Virus record (IMG/VR): IMGVR_UViG_3300037847_004510
Coordinates: 4,867-31,964 of that record
Length of the DNA stretch: 27,098 nt
Direction: 5' to 3' (one strand)
From: a virus
The notes below the pieces were generated by a model. It was given only the letters and a program-made list of their open reading frames with translations. It was not told where the DNA came from and made no database searches. The stretch's first letter is position 1. Each line of letters opens with the position of its first letter. Below, piece by piece: positions 6,837 to 14,429 of this stretch. The translations under genes were made by a program, and so were the position numbers.

Positions 6837-7820
6837 ATGGCAATAGAAGGTACAAGAAAACAATTAGAGCAAGCAGGTATAGTTAAGAAGCGTGAAGGCG
6901 ATGATGCTGAGTATTTCAGCGAGTGCATAGGTCGTCGAAGCACATGGCAAGAGTTCATGATAACACCGATGCAAGGTGTCATCCTCGACATGCTTTATGG
7001 CGTAGGAGAGAAAGACAATGATGCAATCGTAACTGTGACTCCAAAGGACTTACTTTATGACAAGACGAGAGTCGCTCATATCCTCATGGGTAAAGAGTGG
7101 TACATAGGTCACGGAACAACTGGCGTATTCAGACTCATACACAAAGAAACCGGAGACGTAGGGTTCAATGTCGGTTGGTACAACCGTAGTAAATACGAGA
7201 CTCAAAAATTCGACGATGACTTGCGACAAGAACTGTTACGAGAAGTTGATGACAAAGAAGTGCTGTCAGACATCAGGAAAGCCATCAGGCAAATGAAAAC
7301 TGAGGCAAGACCTTGGCTCTATACTCCAGAAGAGAAAGGGCACTACGCTCTCAACTGGTGGGGCAAGATTGAGAGAATCAAAGAGAAAAAGGGTATCAGG
7401 GAAGAGAACGAAGCGATGCTCGGCACGGTCAAGAATGACTGGGAATTTGTAAAAGAAGGCTACCGTACTTTCCAGTGGAAGCCATTGTATCGTTTGAAAC
7501 TTTACTCTGTGACTTGCGACAACAGGAGAATCGCTACCTTTTACACCGAAGCAGATGCGAACAATCTACTTTCCCAACTCAAGGATAACTTGATTCAAAT
7601 GGCCTACTACTACGATGTTGCAGAAGAATACTACGAGCCTCATCTCAAACCAACCGCCAATCCAGAAGTGTTTCCGCCTTGGAAATATGTTAAGTTGCAT
7701 TTGGAGAACCAACTTGCTACAATGTATGGCAAGTACATCCGAGGTTACATTACCAGCGTATCTCAGTTTGCAGATTACACAAAGCGACCATTGAAACTAT
7801 TAGCAGAGGTGAAAGAATGA
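6837..7820 (+). CDS. Hypothetical protein, 327 aa
   Basis: Unknown function. ATG 6837 is 8 nt after GGGAG (6824-6828); the ATG at 6831 overlapping the stop is less well placed. A large soluble protein, rich in Tyr, Trp, Lys and Glu. The middle (residues 90-175) contains KEWYIGHGTTGVFRL and a helical Arg/Lys region (DIRKAIRQMKTEARPW). The last third is aromatic-rich and helical (MAYYYDVAEEYYEPH). No P-loop, cysteine pair or membrane segment. Its composition resembles that of the unknown proteins at 2287-3453 and 3967-5049, but I see no direct sequence match. Confidence 0.75.
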   Translation: MAIEGTRKQLEQAGIVKKREGDDAEYFSECIGRRSTWQEFMITPMQGVILDMLYGVGEKDNDAIVTVTPKDLLYDKTRVAHILMGKEWYIGHGTTGVFRLIHKETGDVGFNVGWYNRSKYETQKFDDDLRQELLREVDDKEVLSDIRKAIRQMKTEARPWLYTPEEKGHYALNWWGKIERIKEKKGIREENEAMLGTVKNDWEFVKEGYRTFQWKPLYRLKLYSVTCDNRRIATFYTEADANNLLSQLKDNLIQMAYYYDVAEEYYEPHLKPTANPEVFPPWKYVKLHLENQLATMYGKYIRGYITSVSQFADYTKRPLKLLAEVKE

Positions 7821-8056
7821 AAAGAAAATTAATTATTGGACAGAACATGAATTTGGATATTGAACTCGTTATCAAAGATGACGTGCATCAGTGGTGGCAG
7901 GTGACGGGTGTACACCGTGCTAACGCTGTGAAGCAAGGAGACTTGGTGAGGCACACACTAAGGGGTTGGGAAGTTTTCAGAACTCTCGATGCTACCTCAC
8001 CAGTCTCCGTCTTTCCAACGAGATGCCGACTCCAACCGATTGACGAGGAGGAATGA
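7817..8056 (+). CDS. Hypothetical small protein, 79 aa
   Basis: ATG at 7817 overlaps the upstream stop. A small, probably beta-rich protein: alternating hydrophobics (LIIGQNMNLDIELVIK), then WWQVTGVHRANAVKQGDLVRHTLRGWEVF, which could be an SH3- or OB-like barrel. It ends PIDEEE* because the GGAGG of the next gene (8047-8051) falls in its last codons. Function unknown. Confidence 0.7.
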   Translation: MKRKLIIGQNMNLDIELVIKDDVHQWWQVTGVHRANAVKQGDLVRHTLRGWEVFRTLDATSPVSVFPTRCRLQPIDEEE

Positions 8057-8058
8057 AT

Positions 8059-8415
8059 ATGAATAGAGAAGAAGCGATAGAGAAACTGAAAGAAGAAATA
8101 AAACCGAATAGCACGCTTTACACGCAGTTGGAGCATGTCACGAAGTCGGGCATGACCCGCTTCATCAAGGTGCGTCAAATCAAAGACGACTACCCTTATG
8201 ACTGGACTTACATTGTAGCGAAAGCGTTGGATTGGAAATACAGCGACAAGTATCACGCCATCAAAGTCGGCGGCTGTGGAATGGACATGGGCTTCCATAT
8301 CATCTACACTCTTGGTCGAACTCTATGGCCTGACGGTACACCTGAACCACATGGTAGGCGCAACGGTGAGCCTGACTCTTGTGGCGGCTACGCAATCAAT
8401 CACAGGTGGTTATGA
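8059..8415 (+). CDS. Conserved phage protein with SGMTR and GCGMDMGFH motifs
   Basis: 118 residues; ATG 8059 follows GGAGG (8047-8051) by 7 nt. The order LYTQLEHVTKSGMTRFI (about 18-36), IKVGGCGMDMGFHIIYTLG (about 68-86), and C-terminal CGGYAINHRWL matches a small protein found in many unrelated phages and usually left as 'hypothetical'. The conserved Cys-Gly-Met-Asp-Met and the terminal GGYxxxHRWL suggest an enzyme active site or metal site. I know of no assigned function. Its presence supports a viral origin for the window. Confidence 0.8.
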   Translation: MNREEAIEKLKEEIKPNSTLYTQLEHVTKSGMTRFIKVRQIKDDYPYDWTYIVAKALDWKYSDKYHAIKVGGCGMDMGFHIIYTLGRTLWPDGTPEPHGRRNGEPDSCGGYAINHRWL

Positions 8416-8417
8416 AC

Positions 8418-8642
8418 ATGCACAACTATCCTGATGGAATGGACTGGGAAGCATTCGATGACTACACTGACCCTGTACTAGAGTGCTGTGAGCGTAGAGC
8501 ATCTAGTTGTAACTGTCCTGAGTGTGACAAGTGCGACAGAGTTTACGGCGAAGACCATGAGTGGGGAGAGATTCCTGAGACAGGAGAAATAGTATGTAGC
8601 GATTGCTATGAAAATTATAAGGAGGAAAAAGAAGATGAGTGA
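8418..8642 (+). CDS. Cysteine-rich zinc-ribbon protein, 74 aa
   Basis: I place the start at ATG 8418, 8 nt after AGGTGG (8404-8409). ATG 8412, overlapping the upstream stop, would add two residues. Nine cysteines: C23, C24, C31, C33, C36, C39 clustered, then C60 and C63. The pairs around 33-39 and 60-63 fit a zinc ribbon or a binuclear zinc site. It ends acidic (KEEKEDE) over the Shine-Dalgarno of the next gene, which overlaps by 8 nt. Function unknown. Confidence 0.7.
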   Translation: MHNYPDGMDWEAFDDYTDPVLECCERRASSCNCPECDKCDRVYGEDHEWGEIPETGEIVCSDCYENYKEEKEDE

Positions 8643-8775
8643 AAAGAAATGGAAAGTAAGAGTTGAGTTCGATGCAATTGTATATGCAGACAACGAAGTA
8701 GACGCAATGGAACATGAGGAACTATTTGACAGGGTAAATATTCTGTACATAGAAGCAGAAGAGATGGAGGAATGA
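8635..8775 (+). CDS. 46-residue acidic microprotein
   Basis: A short gene starting at ATG 8635, with AAGGAGG at 8619-8625 about 9 nt before it. The peptide has an alternating pattern (KWKVRVEFDAIVYADN) suggesting two beta strands, then an acidic helix (EVDAMEHEELFDRVNILYIEAEE). This resembles small phage beta-alpha-beta proteins with the 'V.a.s.eeA' helix pattern. Its last codons form GGAGGAATGA, the ribosome site of the next gene. Function unknown. Confidence 0.65.
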   Translation: MSEKKWKVRVEFDAIVYADNEVDAMEHEELFDRVNILYIEAEEMEE

Positions 8776-8777
8776 AT

Positions 8778-9065
8778 ATGGCAGTAGAACAAGGACAGTA
8801 TACAGAGTGCTTACATTGTGGTGAAACAGTAGGCATAAAAACTATTGAGAATATGGATGATGAAATATCTCCAACTGACTATTGCATCACAATGACATTT
8901 AACCCATGTCGTAAGTGTGGATTCGTTACAGTGTTAGAGTATGAAATAAACAACAGATTCTCATTACAGTCTTCAGAAGAAGCGAGTAATGAACTAGCAG
9001 GTAAACCAATTTGGTACGCACATGAAACCTGTAAGACAGTGATAGGAAAAGAAGAGGAGGAATGA
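8778..9065 (+). CDS. Zinc-ribbon protein, 95 aa
   Basis: ATG 8778 lies 7 nt after GGAGG 8766-8770; the ATG at 8772 is too near. C11-x2-C14 and C44-x2-C47 form a four-cysteine zinc ribbon, with strand-forming residues after each pair (CRKCGFVTVLEYEI). The C-terminal part is less conserved-looking and carries a single extra Cys. It ends GKEEEE* over the next gene's Shine-Dalgarno. Unknown function; nucleic-acid contact is plausible. Confidence 0.7.
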   Translation: MAVEQGQYTECLHCGETVGIKTIENMDDEISPTDYCITMTFNPCRKCGFVTVLEYEINNRFSLQSSEEASNELAGKPIWYAHETCKTVIGKEEEE

Positions 9066-9068
9066 AAA

Positions 9069-9236
9069 ATGTCAGGACAATACAGACGAACGGCGATTGC
9101 ACTAAGCGTAGCGAGAAAAGATTTGAAGAAACTCACAGCGATGTTAGAAGCATGCCACGAGGCAAACTTACTCAGGATGCAGGCATTGAAAGATGCAGGT
9201 ATACCTGACCCAGTAACGGAAAGTGAAGAAGAATGA
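9069..9236 (+). CDS. 55-residue helical microprotein
   Basis: ATG 9069 has GGAGG at 9056-9060 with 8 nt spacing. The peptide looks like a helical hairpin: a basic amphipathic helix (SVARKDLKKLTAMLEACH), a second helix (EANLLRMQALKDAG), then an acidic tail. The stop overlaps the ATG of the SNF2 helicase gene (ATGA), so its product may be made in step with the helicase. Small helical partners upstream of helicases are common in phages, but no binding is shown here. Confidence 0.6.
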   Translation: MSGQYRRTAIALSVARKDLKKLTAMLEACHEANLLRMQALKDAGIPDPVTESEEE

Positions 9237-11227
9237 TGGAGACAGTAACAGTCGAGATGTACAAAGACCAATACGGTGAACGTGTTGGCTTACGGTACAG
9301 ATACAATCCTGACACCAATCAGGTACTCAAAGAAAGACTTGGCTTTCCCAAGTTTAAGTGGGACAGTGAGAAGAAACTCTGGAGTGTACAGGCTTACCCA
9401 CAAGTGGTAGCAGAAGCATGCGAGATACTCGATGAGTTGTCTTACGACACCAGTATCATCAGAACCTACGTGCAAGATTTACCTGCTGCTCCAAGGCAAG
9501 ACTGTTGGACAAAGGTAAAGCGCACACGATTGTATTTGCACTGGCCCTTCATACCTGACGCAGAACTCAGAGACTCGGTACGTCTGGCTGTCAGAAGTAT
9601 CAGTGGTCGTAAGTTCCATGCCGAAGAGAAGTGCTGGTCGATACCTGTCGCTCAGGCAAGAACCTTGTATGGTTTGCTGAGTGACATCTATCCATCGCTT
9701 GCAGATGCCATTGTTGAGAACGAGCAAGTCAGTGAAGAAGTCGAGAAGAGTATTGAACGAGTGGAGATAAGTGGTGCTGCTGAACTTTCAGATAAGAGAA
9801 TGGAAGAGGTCGACCAACTTCTGAAAGGTAAGTTCCCCGAAGGTCTTGACCTCTATCCGTTCCAGAAAGTTGCAGTCGCCTTCGCCAACATGAGCCAAGG
9901 TCGATGTTTGATTGGGGATGAAATGGGAATTGGAAAAACGATTTCGACTATTGGTTATGCAGCCATCCATCCTACAGACAGACCGGCAGTGGTCGTCTGT
10001 CCAGCGAACGTGAAGTTCAATTGGAAAAAGGAATTGAACAGATGGCTACCTAACGAAGAAGTGCAGGTAGTCGAATCAGGAAAACAAGAAATCGAAATGA
10101 CGGATTTCGTAATTATTAATTATGACTTGATGCACAAGAAGCAAGATGAACTCAGAGCAATCGCTCCTAGGCTCATGGTTCTTGACGAGAGTCATTACAT
10201 CAAGAACTCAGGTAGCAAGAACAAGCCTGTACAAAGAACGGTAGCAACCATCAACGTCGCACGTTCGACACCCAAGGTGATTGCATTGTCAGGTACAGCG
10301 ATATCGAGCAGACCGAAAGAGTTCTTCAACACACTTAATCTCATGAGGCCCAATCAGTTCTCATCGTTCTGGGACTTTGCACAGAGATACTGTGACCCTT
10401 ACCATGATGGATTCGGTTGGAACTTCGACGGGGCATCCAACATACTTGAACTCAATGAGAGGACTCGTGACTTGTGCATACGTCGTCTCAAGAGTGAGGT
10501 GCTTCCTGAACTACCTCCGAAGACTCGTACATTCATACCAGTACATTTGACAAGGAAAGAGAGAAGCCCATACGATTCAGCACAGGACAGTTGGTATCAG
10601 AGAATCGACAGTTTCTACATGGACGGTGCTCCTCTTCCAAAGGGTATCATGCTGAACATGATTACAGACCTAAGACATATCTGTGGTCAAATCAAAGTCA
10701 ACCATGCAGTCGATTGGGTCAGTGAATATCATGACCAGACTGGCAAACCCATCGTCGTGTTCACACATCATCGTGATGTACTTGCTCGGATGGCAGAGAA
10801 GATTGAAGCAAAGGGTATGAAAGTGAACACCATATCTGGAGATACAAATTCAAAGAGCAGACAAGAGATAGTTGATGACTTCCAAGCGAACAACATCGAT
10901 GTACTCATCTGTAATACAATTGCGGCTAAAGAGGGTATCACTCTCACTGCCGCTGACACAGTTCTCTTTATCGAAAGAGAGTGGGTTCCCACCGACGAGG
11001 AGCAAGCAGAAGACCGTGTGTATCGTATCGGCCAAGAGAGCCAGCACGTACACGCAGTCTACTTATCAGTCGCCGGTACAATCGATGAGCACTTTGACCG
11101 AGTGGTTGCTGAGAAGCGAGCAGTTGTCAAAGCCGTGCTCGACGGAGGTAACGTGGAGCAAAGGAAAGGTTTGGTCGCAGAATTAGTAAAGCGTCTGAAA
11201 CAAGAAAGAGGATGGGAAATCAAATAA
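9233..11227 (+). CDS. SNF2-family helicase, SMARCAL1-like with N-terminal HARP-like repeats
   Basis: 664 residues. SNF2 ATPase motifs in order: motif I GDEMGIGKT (about 228-236), motif II DESH (about 318-321), motif III LSGTAISSRP (about 354-363), and in the second RecA lobe FTHHRDV (about 505) and DRVYRIGQ (about 592-599). The N-terminal 160 residues contain two similar units, FPKFKWDSEKKLWSV and ISGRKFHAEEKCWSI. They resemble the HARP domain of SMARCAL1/HARP annealing helicases. SMARCAL1-like enzymes use ATP to rewind DNA and remodel stalled forks, so a fork-protection or recombination role is likely. ATG 9233 overlaps the upstream stop; ATG 9236 is equally possible. Confidence 0.9.
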   Translation: MMETVTVEMYKDQYGERVGLRYRYNPDTNQVLKERLGFPKFKWDSEKKLWSVQAYPQVVAEACEILDELSYDTSIIRTYVQDLPAAPRQDCWTKVKRTRLYLHWPFIPDAELRDSVRLAVRSISGRKFHAEEKCWSIPVAQARTLYGLLSDIYPSLADAIVENEQVSEEVEKSIERVEISGAAELSDKRMEEVDQLLKGKFPEGLDLYPFQKVAVAFANMSQGRCLIGDEMGIGKTISTIGYAAIHPTDRPAVVVCPANVKFNWKKELNRWLPNEEVQVVESGKQEIEMTDFVIINYDLMHKKQDELRAIAPRLMVLDESHYIKNSGSKNKPVQRTVATINVARSTPKVIALSGTAISSRPKEFFNTLNLMRPNQFSSFWDFAQRYCDPYHDGFGWNFDGASNILELNERTRDLCIRRLKSEVLPELPPKTRTFIPVHLTRKERSPYDSAQDSWYQRIDSFYMDGAPLPKGIMLNMITDLRHICGQIKVNHAVDWVSEYHDQTGKPIVVFTHHRDVLARMAEKIEAKGMKVNTISGDTNSKSRQEIVDDFQANNIDVLICNTIAAKEGITLTAADTVLFIEREWVPTDEEQAEDRVYRIGQESQHVHAVYLSVAGTIDEHFDRVVAEKRAVVKAVLDGGNVEQRKGLVAELVKRLKQERGWEIK

Positions 11228-11240
11228 GGAGAGGAAAAGA

Positions 11241-11702
11241 ATGCAAAAAGAAGAAGAAAAACCAACGCACGAGCGATTAGCCGAATGGCTGGGCAAAGAC
11301 GATAACTGGAAAACCATACAGAGAATGTTTGCCAGCATGACAAGAACACTGGATTGGGCGTGGGGTATCGAGACTGACAACGAAGAAGATGGGAGTTTCA
11401 TACGGTACTCCTTCAATAAACCAAGAGGCGGAAACACAGTTGCCAAATACGAACCCGGTGGTAATCCGCACAATAAAGTCGATAAGGGGATTTTCAAGTT
11501 CGGTATGAGAGAAGTCGATTTGTATATCAAATACTGGGCTGTGACAAACGAACCTAATACAATCGTATTTCGGATGACATATGCTTACAATCATTTCGGT
11601 GGAGGGAGCAACGGTTGTGATTCCAACTTGAGAATTGAAATCAACCTAACACAACCAGCATCAGATTACGCAATGTGGGACACAAGGAGTTTACTGGCAT
11701 GA
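11241..11702 (+). CDS. Hypothetical protein, 153 aa
   Basis: Unknown function. Starts 13 nt after the helicase stop; the AGGAGAGG run at 11227-11234 is its ribosome site. A short helical N-terminus leads into a beta-rich body with several Tyr/Phe strands (DLYIKYWAVTNEPNTIVFRMTY) and a Gly-rich loop (HFGGGSNGCDSNLRIEI). The overall look is of a single globular beta domain. Its end overlaps the next gene. Confidence 0.75.
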   Translation: MQKEEEKPTHERLAEWLGKDDNWKTIQRMFASMTRTLDWAWGIETDNEEDGSFIRYSFNKPRGGNTVAKYEPGGNPHNKVDKGIFKFGMREVDLYIKYWAVTNEPNTIVFRMTYAYNHFGGGSNGCDSNLRIEINLTQPASDYAMWDTRSLLA

Positions 11703-11947
11703 TTGATTTTAAAGACACAGGAAGCATAGTAGTCCATGAACGAGACGGTGATAAGTGTGTACAGTTATTTCCGAATAGCGGATACGATGTCGATGACATG
11801 TTACGTCTCTTGGATGCTGGCCTTGAATCGATGAACGATGATAGTGCTCTGACAAGAAGGAGAGGACTACTGCTCGACAACCCACGTTACAAATCAAAGG
11901 GGCTACCGATTCCCTGCGTTTTCTTATTTGAGGAGAGAGATGAATGA
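11699..11947 (+). CDS. Hypothetical protein, 82 aa
   Basis: ATG 11699 overlaps the upstream stop and has AGGAG about 9 nt before it; an in-frame ATG at 11675 lacks a site. A short beta stretch (GSIVVHERDGDKCVQLFP) is followed by a helix (DVDDMLRLLDAGLESM) and an Arg-rich segment. No known motif. ATGA overlap with the next gene. Confidence 0.7.
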   Translation: MIDFKDTGSIVVHERDGDKCVQLFPNSGYDVDDMLRLLDAGLESMNDDSALTRRRGLLLDNPRYKSKGLPIPCVFLFEERDE

Positions 11948-12267
11948 AAGGAATAGATTATGATGCAGTAGCAGGAACAAATGACATTAGTTGGTACAAC
12001 AACCTATACGGGGTGTTACTAATGCTTGATGAAACTATTAGGATAAATGGTCGTGATGAAAAGTCACTCAAGCACTTCGTAGGAGAATTCATTTGGAAAG
12101 TAGTACAAGCGAATTTAGACTATGCCACAAAAGAAGATTGGTCAGATGTAGGTACACAGGTCAAGTTTGCAGGTGAGCCGGGAATAAGTCACTTGGTTGC
12201 TGAATACAAAGTCAGAGACTACGGTACACCAGCACACTCACCGCATGGTTCACCTGAGTCCGAGTGA
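11944..12267 (+). CDS. Hypothetical protein, 107 aa; last gene of operon 3
   Basis: ATG 11944 overlaps the upstream stop, with AGGAGAGAGA before it. A helical, aromatic-rich N-terminal half (ISWYNNLYGVLLMLDETIRI), then a charged C-terminus rich in Pro, Ser and His (TPAHSPHGSPESE). It ends tail-to-tail with the minus-strand gene, overlapping it by 18 nt (12250-12267). No terminator-like T-run separates the two. Function unknown. Confidence 0.7.
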   Translation: MKGIDYDAVAGTNDISWYNNLYGVLLMLDETIRINGRDEKSLKHFVGEFIWKVVQANLDYATKEDWSDVGTQVKFAGEPGISHLVAEYKVRDYGTPAHSPHGSPESE

Positions 12268-13062
12268 AGCCAACATAGCATTGATTGCGTCTTGTCTCTG
12301 ATTCAGTGTAGCAAGAGCGTCATCTGTTTTGGCACCTTCTTTGAAATCATAGTATGTATCTTCGATAGGTGCAACGAAGTCGTCAAATGGGTTTTGGTCT
12401 ACTGTACGAGCGAAGTCTTCCAATGTACCTGCGGGTATGTTGTAATCCCTACCCAACTTACGAGGAGCAGGTCCTCTGGCATCAGCGGCCTCTTGTGATG
12501 TATCTAGGTGAGAGTAGAACGCAGGGTCGTGTACTTGTACTAATCTATTACTGGGTTTTCCAGTGACTGCTTGTTCAGGTATACCTTGGTCAGGTGTGGG
12601 TATACTGGCACCGAAATTTTCTCTTTTCAAATCAGACAGACCCATTGCTTCTAACAATGCACCTTGGTCATTCATATCATAAAGTGCGTTAGCCAGATTT
12701 CTACCCCTTACATTATCAGCATATAGACCCTCGCTTCCTCTTGGTAAAGTATCTAGTCTAGGTTGAATAGATAGTATAGGTAGACCCGCTGTGTCTACAT
12801 TACTAGGCAAAGTTTGTGTAAGTTCTAATGGTTGTTGGCCAGTAAACATATTGTTATTGATACCCATCAGATTCAGTATTTGATTATAATACATGTCATC
12901 TAACTGAGCCGGATTCTGTGACAAGTCACCTACCTTGACTACATCAGGGTTACCTGCTTGACCGAATACGGCTTGGTTCATACCCGCACCCAAGAAGTTA
13001 CCTTGTGCGGGCTGGAACGCTGCTTTGAGAAGCGTCCATGCTTGCTCAAACGCCGCATCCAT
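12250..13062 (-). CDS. Protein with degenerate kinase-like N-lobe; only minus-strand gene
   Basis: 270 residues. The N-terminus FEQAWTLLKAAF is followed by a glycine loop (FLGAGMNQAVFGQ, about residues 24-36), then DVVKVG (about 40-45), a helix (DDMYYNQILNLMGI) and a hydrophobic strand with a hinge-like segment (LPILSIQPRLD). This order matches the N-lobe of the protein-kinase fold: G-loop, strand-3 lysine, helix C, hinge. No HRD or DFG catalytic motif is visible, so it is probably not an active kinase. It is rich in Asn, Gln, Asp and Pro, and poorer in Lys than its neighbours. N-terminal AWxxLK peptides recur in virion-associated proteins of marine phages, in my recollection, so a structural role is possible. 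It faces the opposite way from all other genes, as a separate transcription unit. Confidence 0.75.
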   Translation of the reverse strand: MDAAFEQAWTLLKAAFQPAQGNFLGAGMNQAVFGQAGNPDVVKVGDLSQNPAQLDDMYYNQILNLMGINNNMFTGQQPLELTQTLPSNVDTAGLPILSIQPRLDTLPRGSEGLYADNVRGRNLANALYDMNDQGALLEAMGLSDLKRENFGASIPTPDQGIPEQAVTGKPSNRLVQVHDPAFYSHLDTSQEAADARGPAPRKLGRDYNIPAGTLEDFARTVDQNPFDDFVAPIEDTYYDFKEGAKTDDALATLNQRQDAINAMLASLGLR

Positions 13063-13078
13063 GCTCTCTCATGAGCAT
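13061..13078. repeat. Small inverted repeat at the start of the minus-strand gene
   Basis: ATGCTC (13061-13066) and GAGCAT (13073-13078) are perfect complements separated by six bases. The hairpin overlaps the start codon of the minus-strand gene. It could limit translation of that gene or serve as an operator half-site pair. A ten-codon ATG frame also begins inside it on the minus strand. Confidence 0.45.
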
Positions 13079-13115
13079 TTTTAACTTAGATATTCCTATT
13101 CACAAAAAGATTCAC
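13063..13115. other. Divergent intergenic region
   Basis: Together with promoter copy 3 this is the only divergent intergenic segment in the window. It must hold the promoter of the minus-strand gene, but on that strand I find no copy of the 20-mer and no clear TATAAA. The best AT-rich candidate is the stretch complementary to about 13080-13095. This suggests a different promoter class for the minus-strand gene, which would fit different timing. Confidence 0.4.
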
Positions 13116-13135
13116 TTATAAAAGACCAATAAAGA
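13116..13135 (+). promoter_or_regulatory. Repeated viral promoter core, copy 3
   Basis: An identical copy of TTATAAAAGACCAATAAAGA. Here the upstream flank (ACAAAAAGATTCAC) is the least similar of the four, which shows that the 20-bp core itself, not a longer duplicated block, is what is conserved. First start codon at 13148, with GGAG at 13136-13139. Confidence 0.85.
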
Positions 13136-13147
13136 GGAGAAAGATAT

Positions 13148-13456
13148 ATGGCAGAAATAGCATTGATTGGAAAGATAGAACAAGAATGGAACAGTACAAT
13201 CGAGATACTGTATTCATCAGCGGTCGACGATGTATGTTTACGCATACCGAAATACTACATCAAGCGACGAGTTGAACTAAGAGACAAAGAAGTTGCCTTA
13301 CTTATCACGTTTGATTTATCAGACACAAGTGAGTTTTTGTACAAGACACTCGTGGAACAACACCCTCCCCTTTTCCAAACTCAGAGAGAAATAAGCATAG
13401 CAAATGCTCTTGAGCATGGAGAGAGGGTACTAGACACAATCGAAGCGGAGGAATAA
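13148..13456 (+). CDS. Hypothetical protein, 102 aa
   Basis: First gene after promoter copy 3; GGAGA about 8 nt before ATG 13148. The sequence alternates hydrophobic and polar residues (STIEILYSSAVDDVCLRIPKYYI), suggesting beta strands, then a helical C-terminus (ISIANALEHGERVLDTIE). It ends AEE*, with GGAGG of the next gene at 13447-13451. Function unknown. Confidence 0.75.
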   Translation: MAEIALIGKIEQEWNSTIEILYSSAVDDVCLRIPKYYIKRRVELRDKEVALLITFDLSDTSEFLYKTLVEQHPPLFQTQREISIANALEHGERVLDTIEAEE

Positions 13457-13458
13457 AT

Positions 13459-14160
13459 ATGGAAGAAAATGTAACACCAGAAAAAGAAGTAATGACTATA
13501 TTGGAAAGACTCAGAGACGGTGGTCTTTGGCAACCTGCTGGACTAGGTCTTTCTTATGTCAAAGAAGAAGATAAGCATGTCAAGTTGATTGAGCAAGAGA
13601 ACAATCCAATGAGTGCTCAGGCTAGAATCAGAATGCGTATGCTCATCGAGAGTGTGGGATGGAGTGTTGATGAGAGTGAAGTGCACGTAATCGATACGAA
13701 AGATATCAGCCCGCAAGAAAGACACATGCAAGAAATGATGATGCGTCAAGAAATTGCACAGAGTTGGAAATGCAACTGTGGTACATCACTTGCTGTATTT
13801 GAACTAGAGAAAGGTGTGTGGACCTTTGACGGACAACAAGAGATGACACTCCCTGACGGCGGAACTGAAACTGTCGAGCAGTGGTCAGTCGTTGTCGAGT
13901 GTCCTGTATGCGATGCCAAGATTCCGATGGAGCCATACGACTACGGTCTTCTTGCAGGAGACGAAGCGATGCTCACCTACCGGACAAAGAAATTGAATTA
14001 CATTGCACTTGAGCGCATTGATATCATCAGAAAGATAGACAGTAACGAGCATGACATTGTCGTGCTAGGTACATTTTGCCCATTCCACGGAGACATGTTG
14101 CCTCCTCACGTCAGAGGAAGCGTAGTCACTTGGGAAACACTGGAGGAAGAAGAAGAATGA
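13459..14160 (+). CDS. Zinc-ribbon protein, 233 aa
   Basis: ATG 13459, with GGAGG 13447-13451 at 7 nt. A helical N-terminal part with a Met/Arg-rich region (RIRMRMLIESVGW, and RHMQEMMMRQE at about 89-97) is followed by a zinc ribbon built from C105-x-C107 and C148-x2-C151, with strands between. Near residue 208 CPFHGDMLPPH gives another possible metal site. It ends with five Glu codons over the ribosome site of the next gene. Unknown function; the layout suits a nucleic-acid or protein-binding adaptor. Confidence 0.75.
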   Translation: MEENVTPEKEVMTILERLRDGGLWQPAGLGLSYVKEEDKHVKLIEQENNPMSAQARIRMRMLIESVGWSVDESEVHVIDTKDISPQERHMQEMMMRQEIAQSWKCNCGTSLAVFELEKGVWTFDGQQEMTLPDGGTETVEQWSVVVECPVCDAKIPMEPYDYGLLAGDEAMLTYRTKKLNYIALERIDIIRKIDSNEHDIVVLGTFCPFHGDMLPPHVRGSVVTWETLEEEEE

Positions 14161-14429
14161 AAAAAGTAAGAGTACAAGTAGAGCCGGGTATCTATATGGT
14201 CGCCCTGTTAGTAGACGATGATGACCCCACTGAAACTTGCGAGAATTGCATGTGTCAGTTTTACAACCATCCTGATATGGCAAAAGAAGAAAGTGCTTGG
14301 TGCATCAATTGTAACGATGAAGAATACAGGAAGGATATGATAGGCACACCTGCTCTAGGGTTGTGGTCTTTGCATCAATCCAATCTAGGTAAGATAGTGA
14401 AAGTGATAAAGAGAGGCGATGATGAATGA
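14157..14429 (+). CDS. Zinc-ribbon protein, 90 aa
   Basis: ATG 14157 overlaps the upstream stop. After an N-terminal strand (KKVRVQVEPGIYMVALLV) and an acidic turn (DDDDP) come C28-x2-C31-x-C33 and C49-x2-C52, a zinc ribbon with one extra cysteine. The C-terminal 35 residues are hydrophobic and basic. ATGA overlap into the next gene. Function unknown. Confidence 0.7.
   Translation: MKKVRVQVEPGIYMVALLVDDDDPTETCENCMCQFYNHPDMAKEESAWCINCNDEEYRKDMIGTPALGLWSLHQSNLGKIVKVIKRGDDE

Noticed and set aside
9263-9273. An 11-base match (AAAGACCAATA) to the repeated promoter core
   Set aside because: It lies inside the SNF2 coding region, has no TATA box upstream and does not precede a gene start; a chance match.
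12292-12566. Plus-strand open frames opposite the minus-strand gene
   Set aside because: They lie antisense to the better supported 270-residue minus gene, whose kinase-like motifs are clear, and lack ribosome sites.
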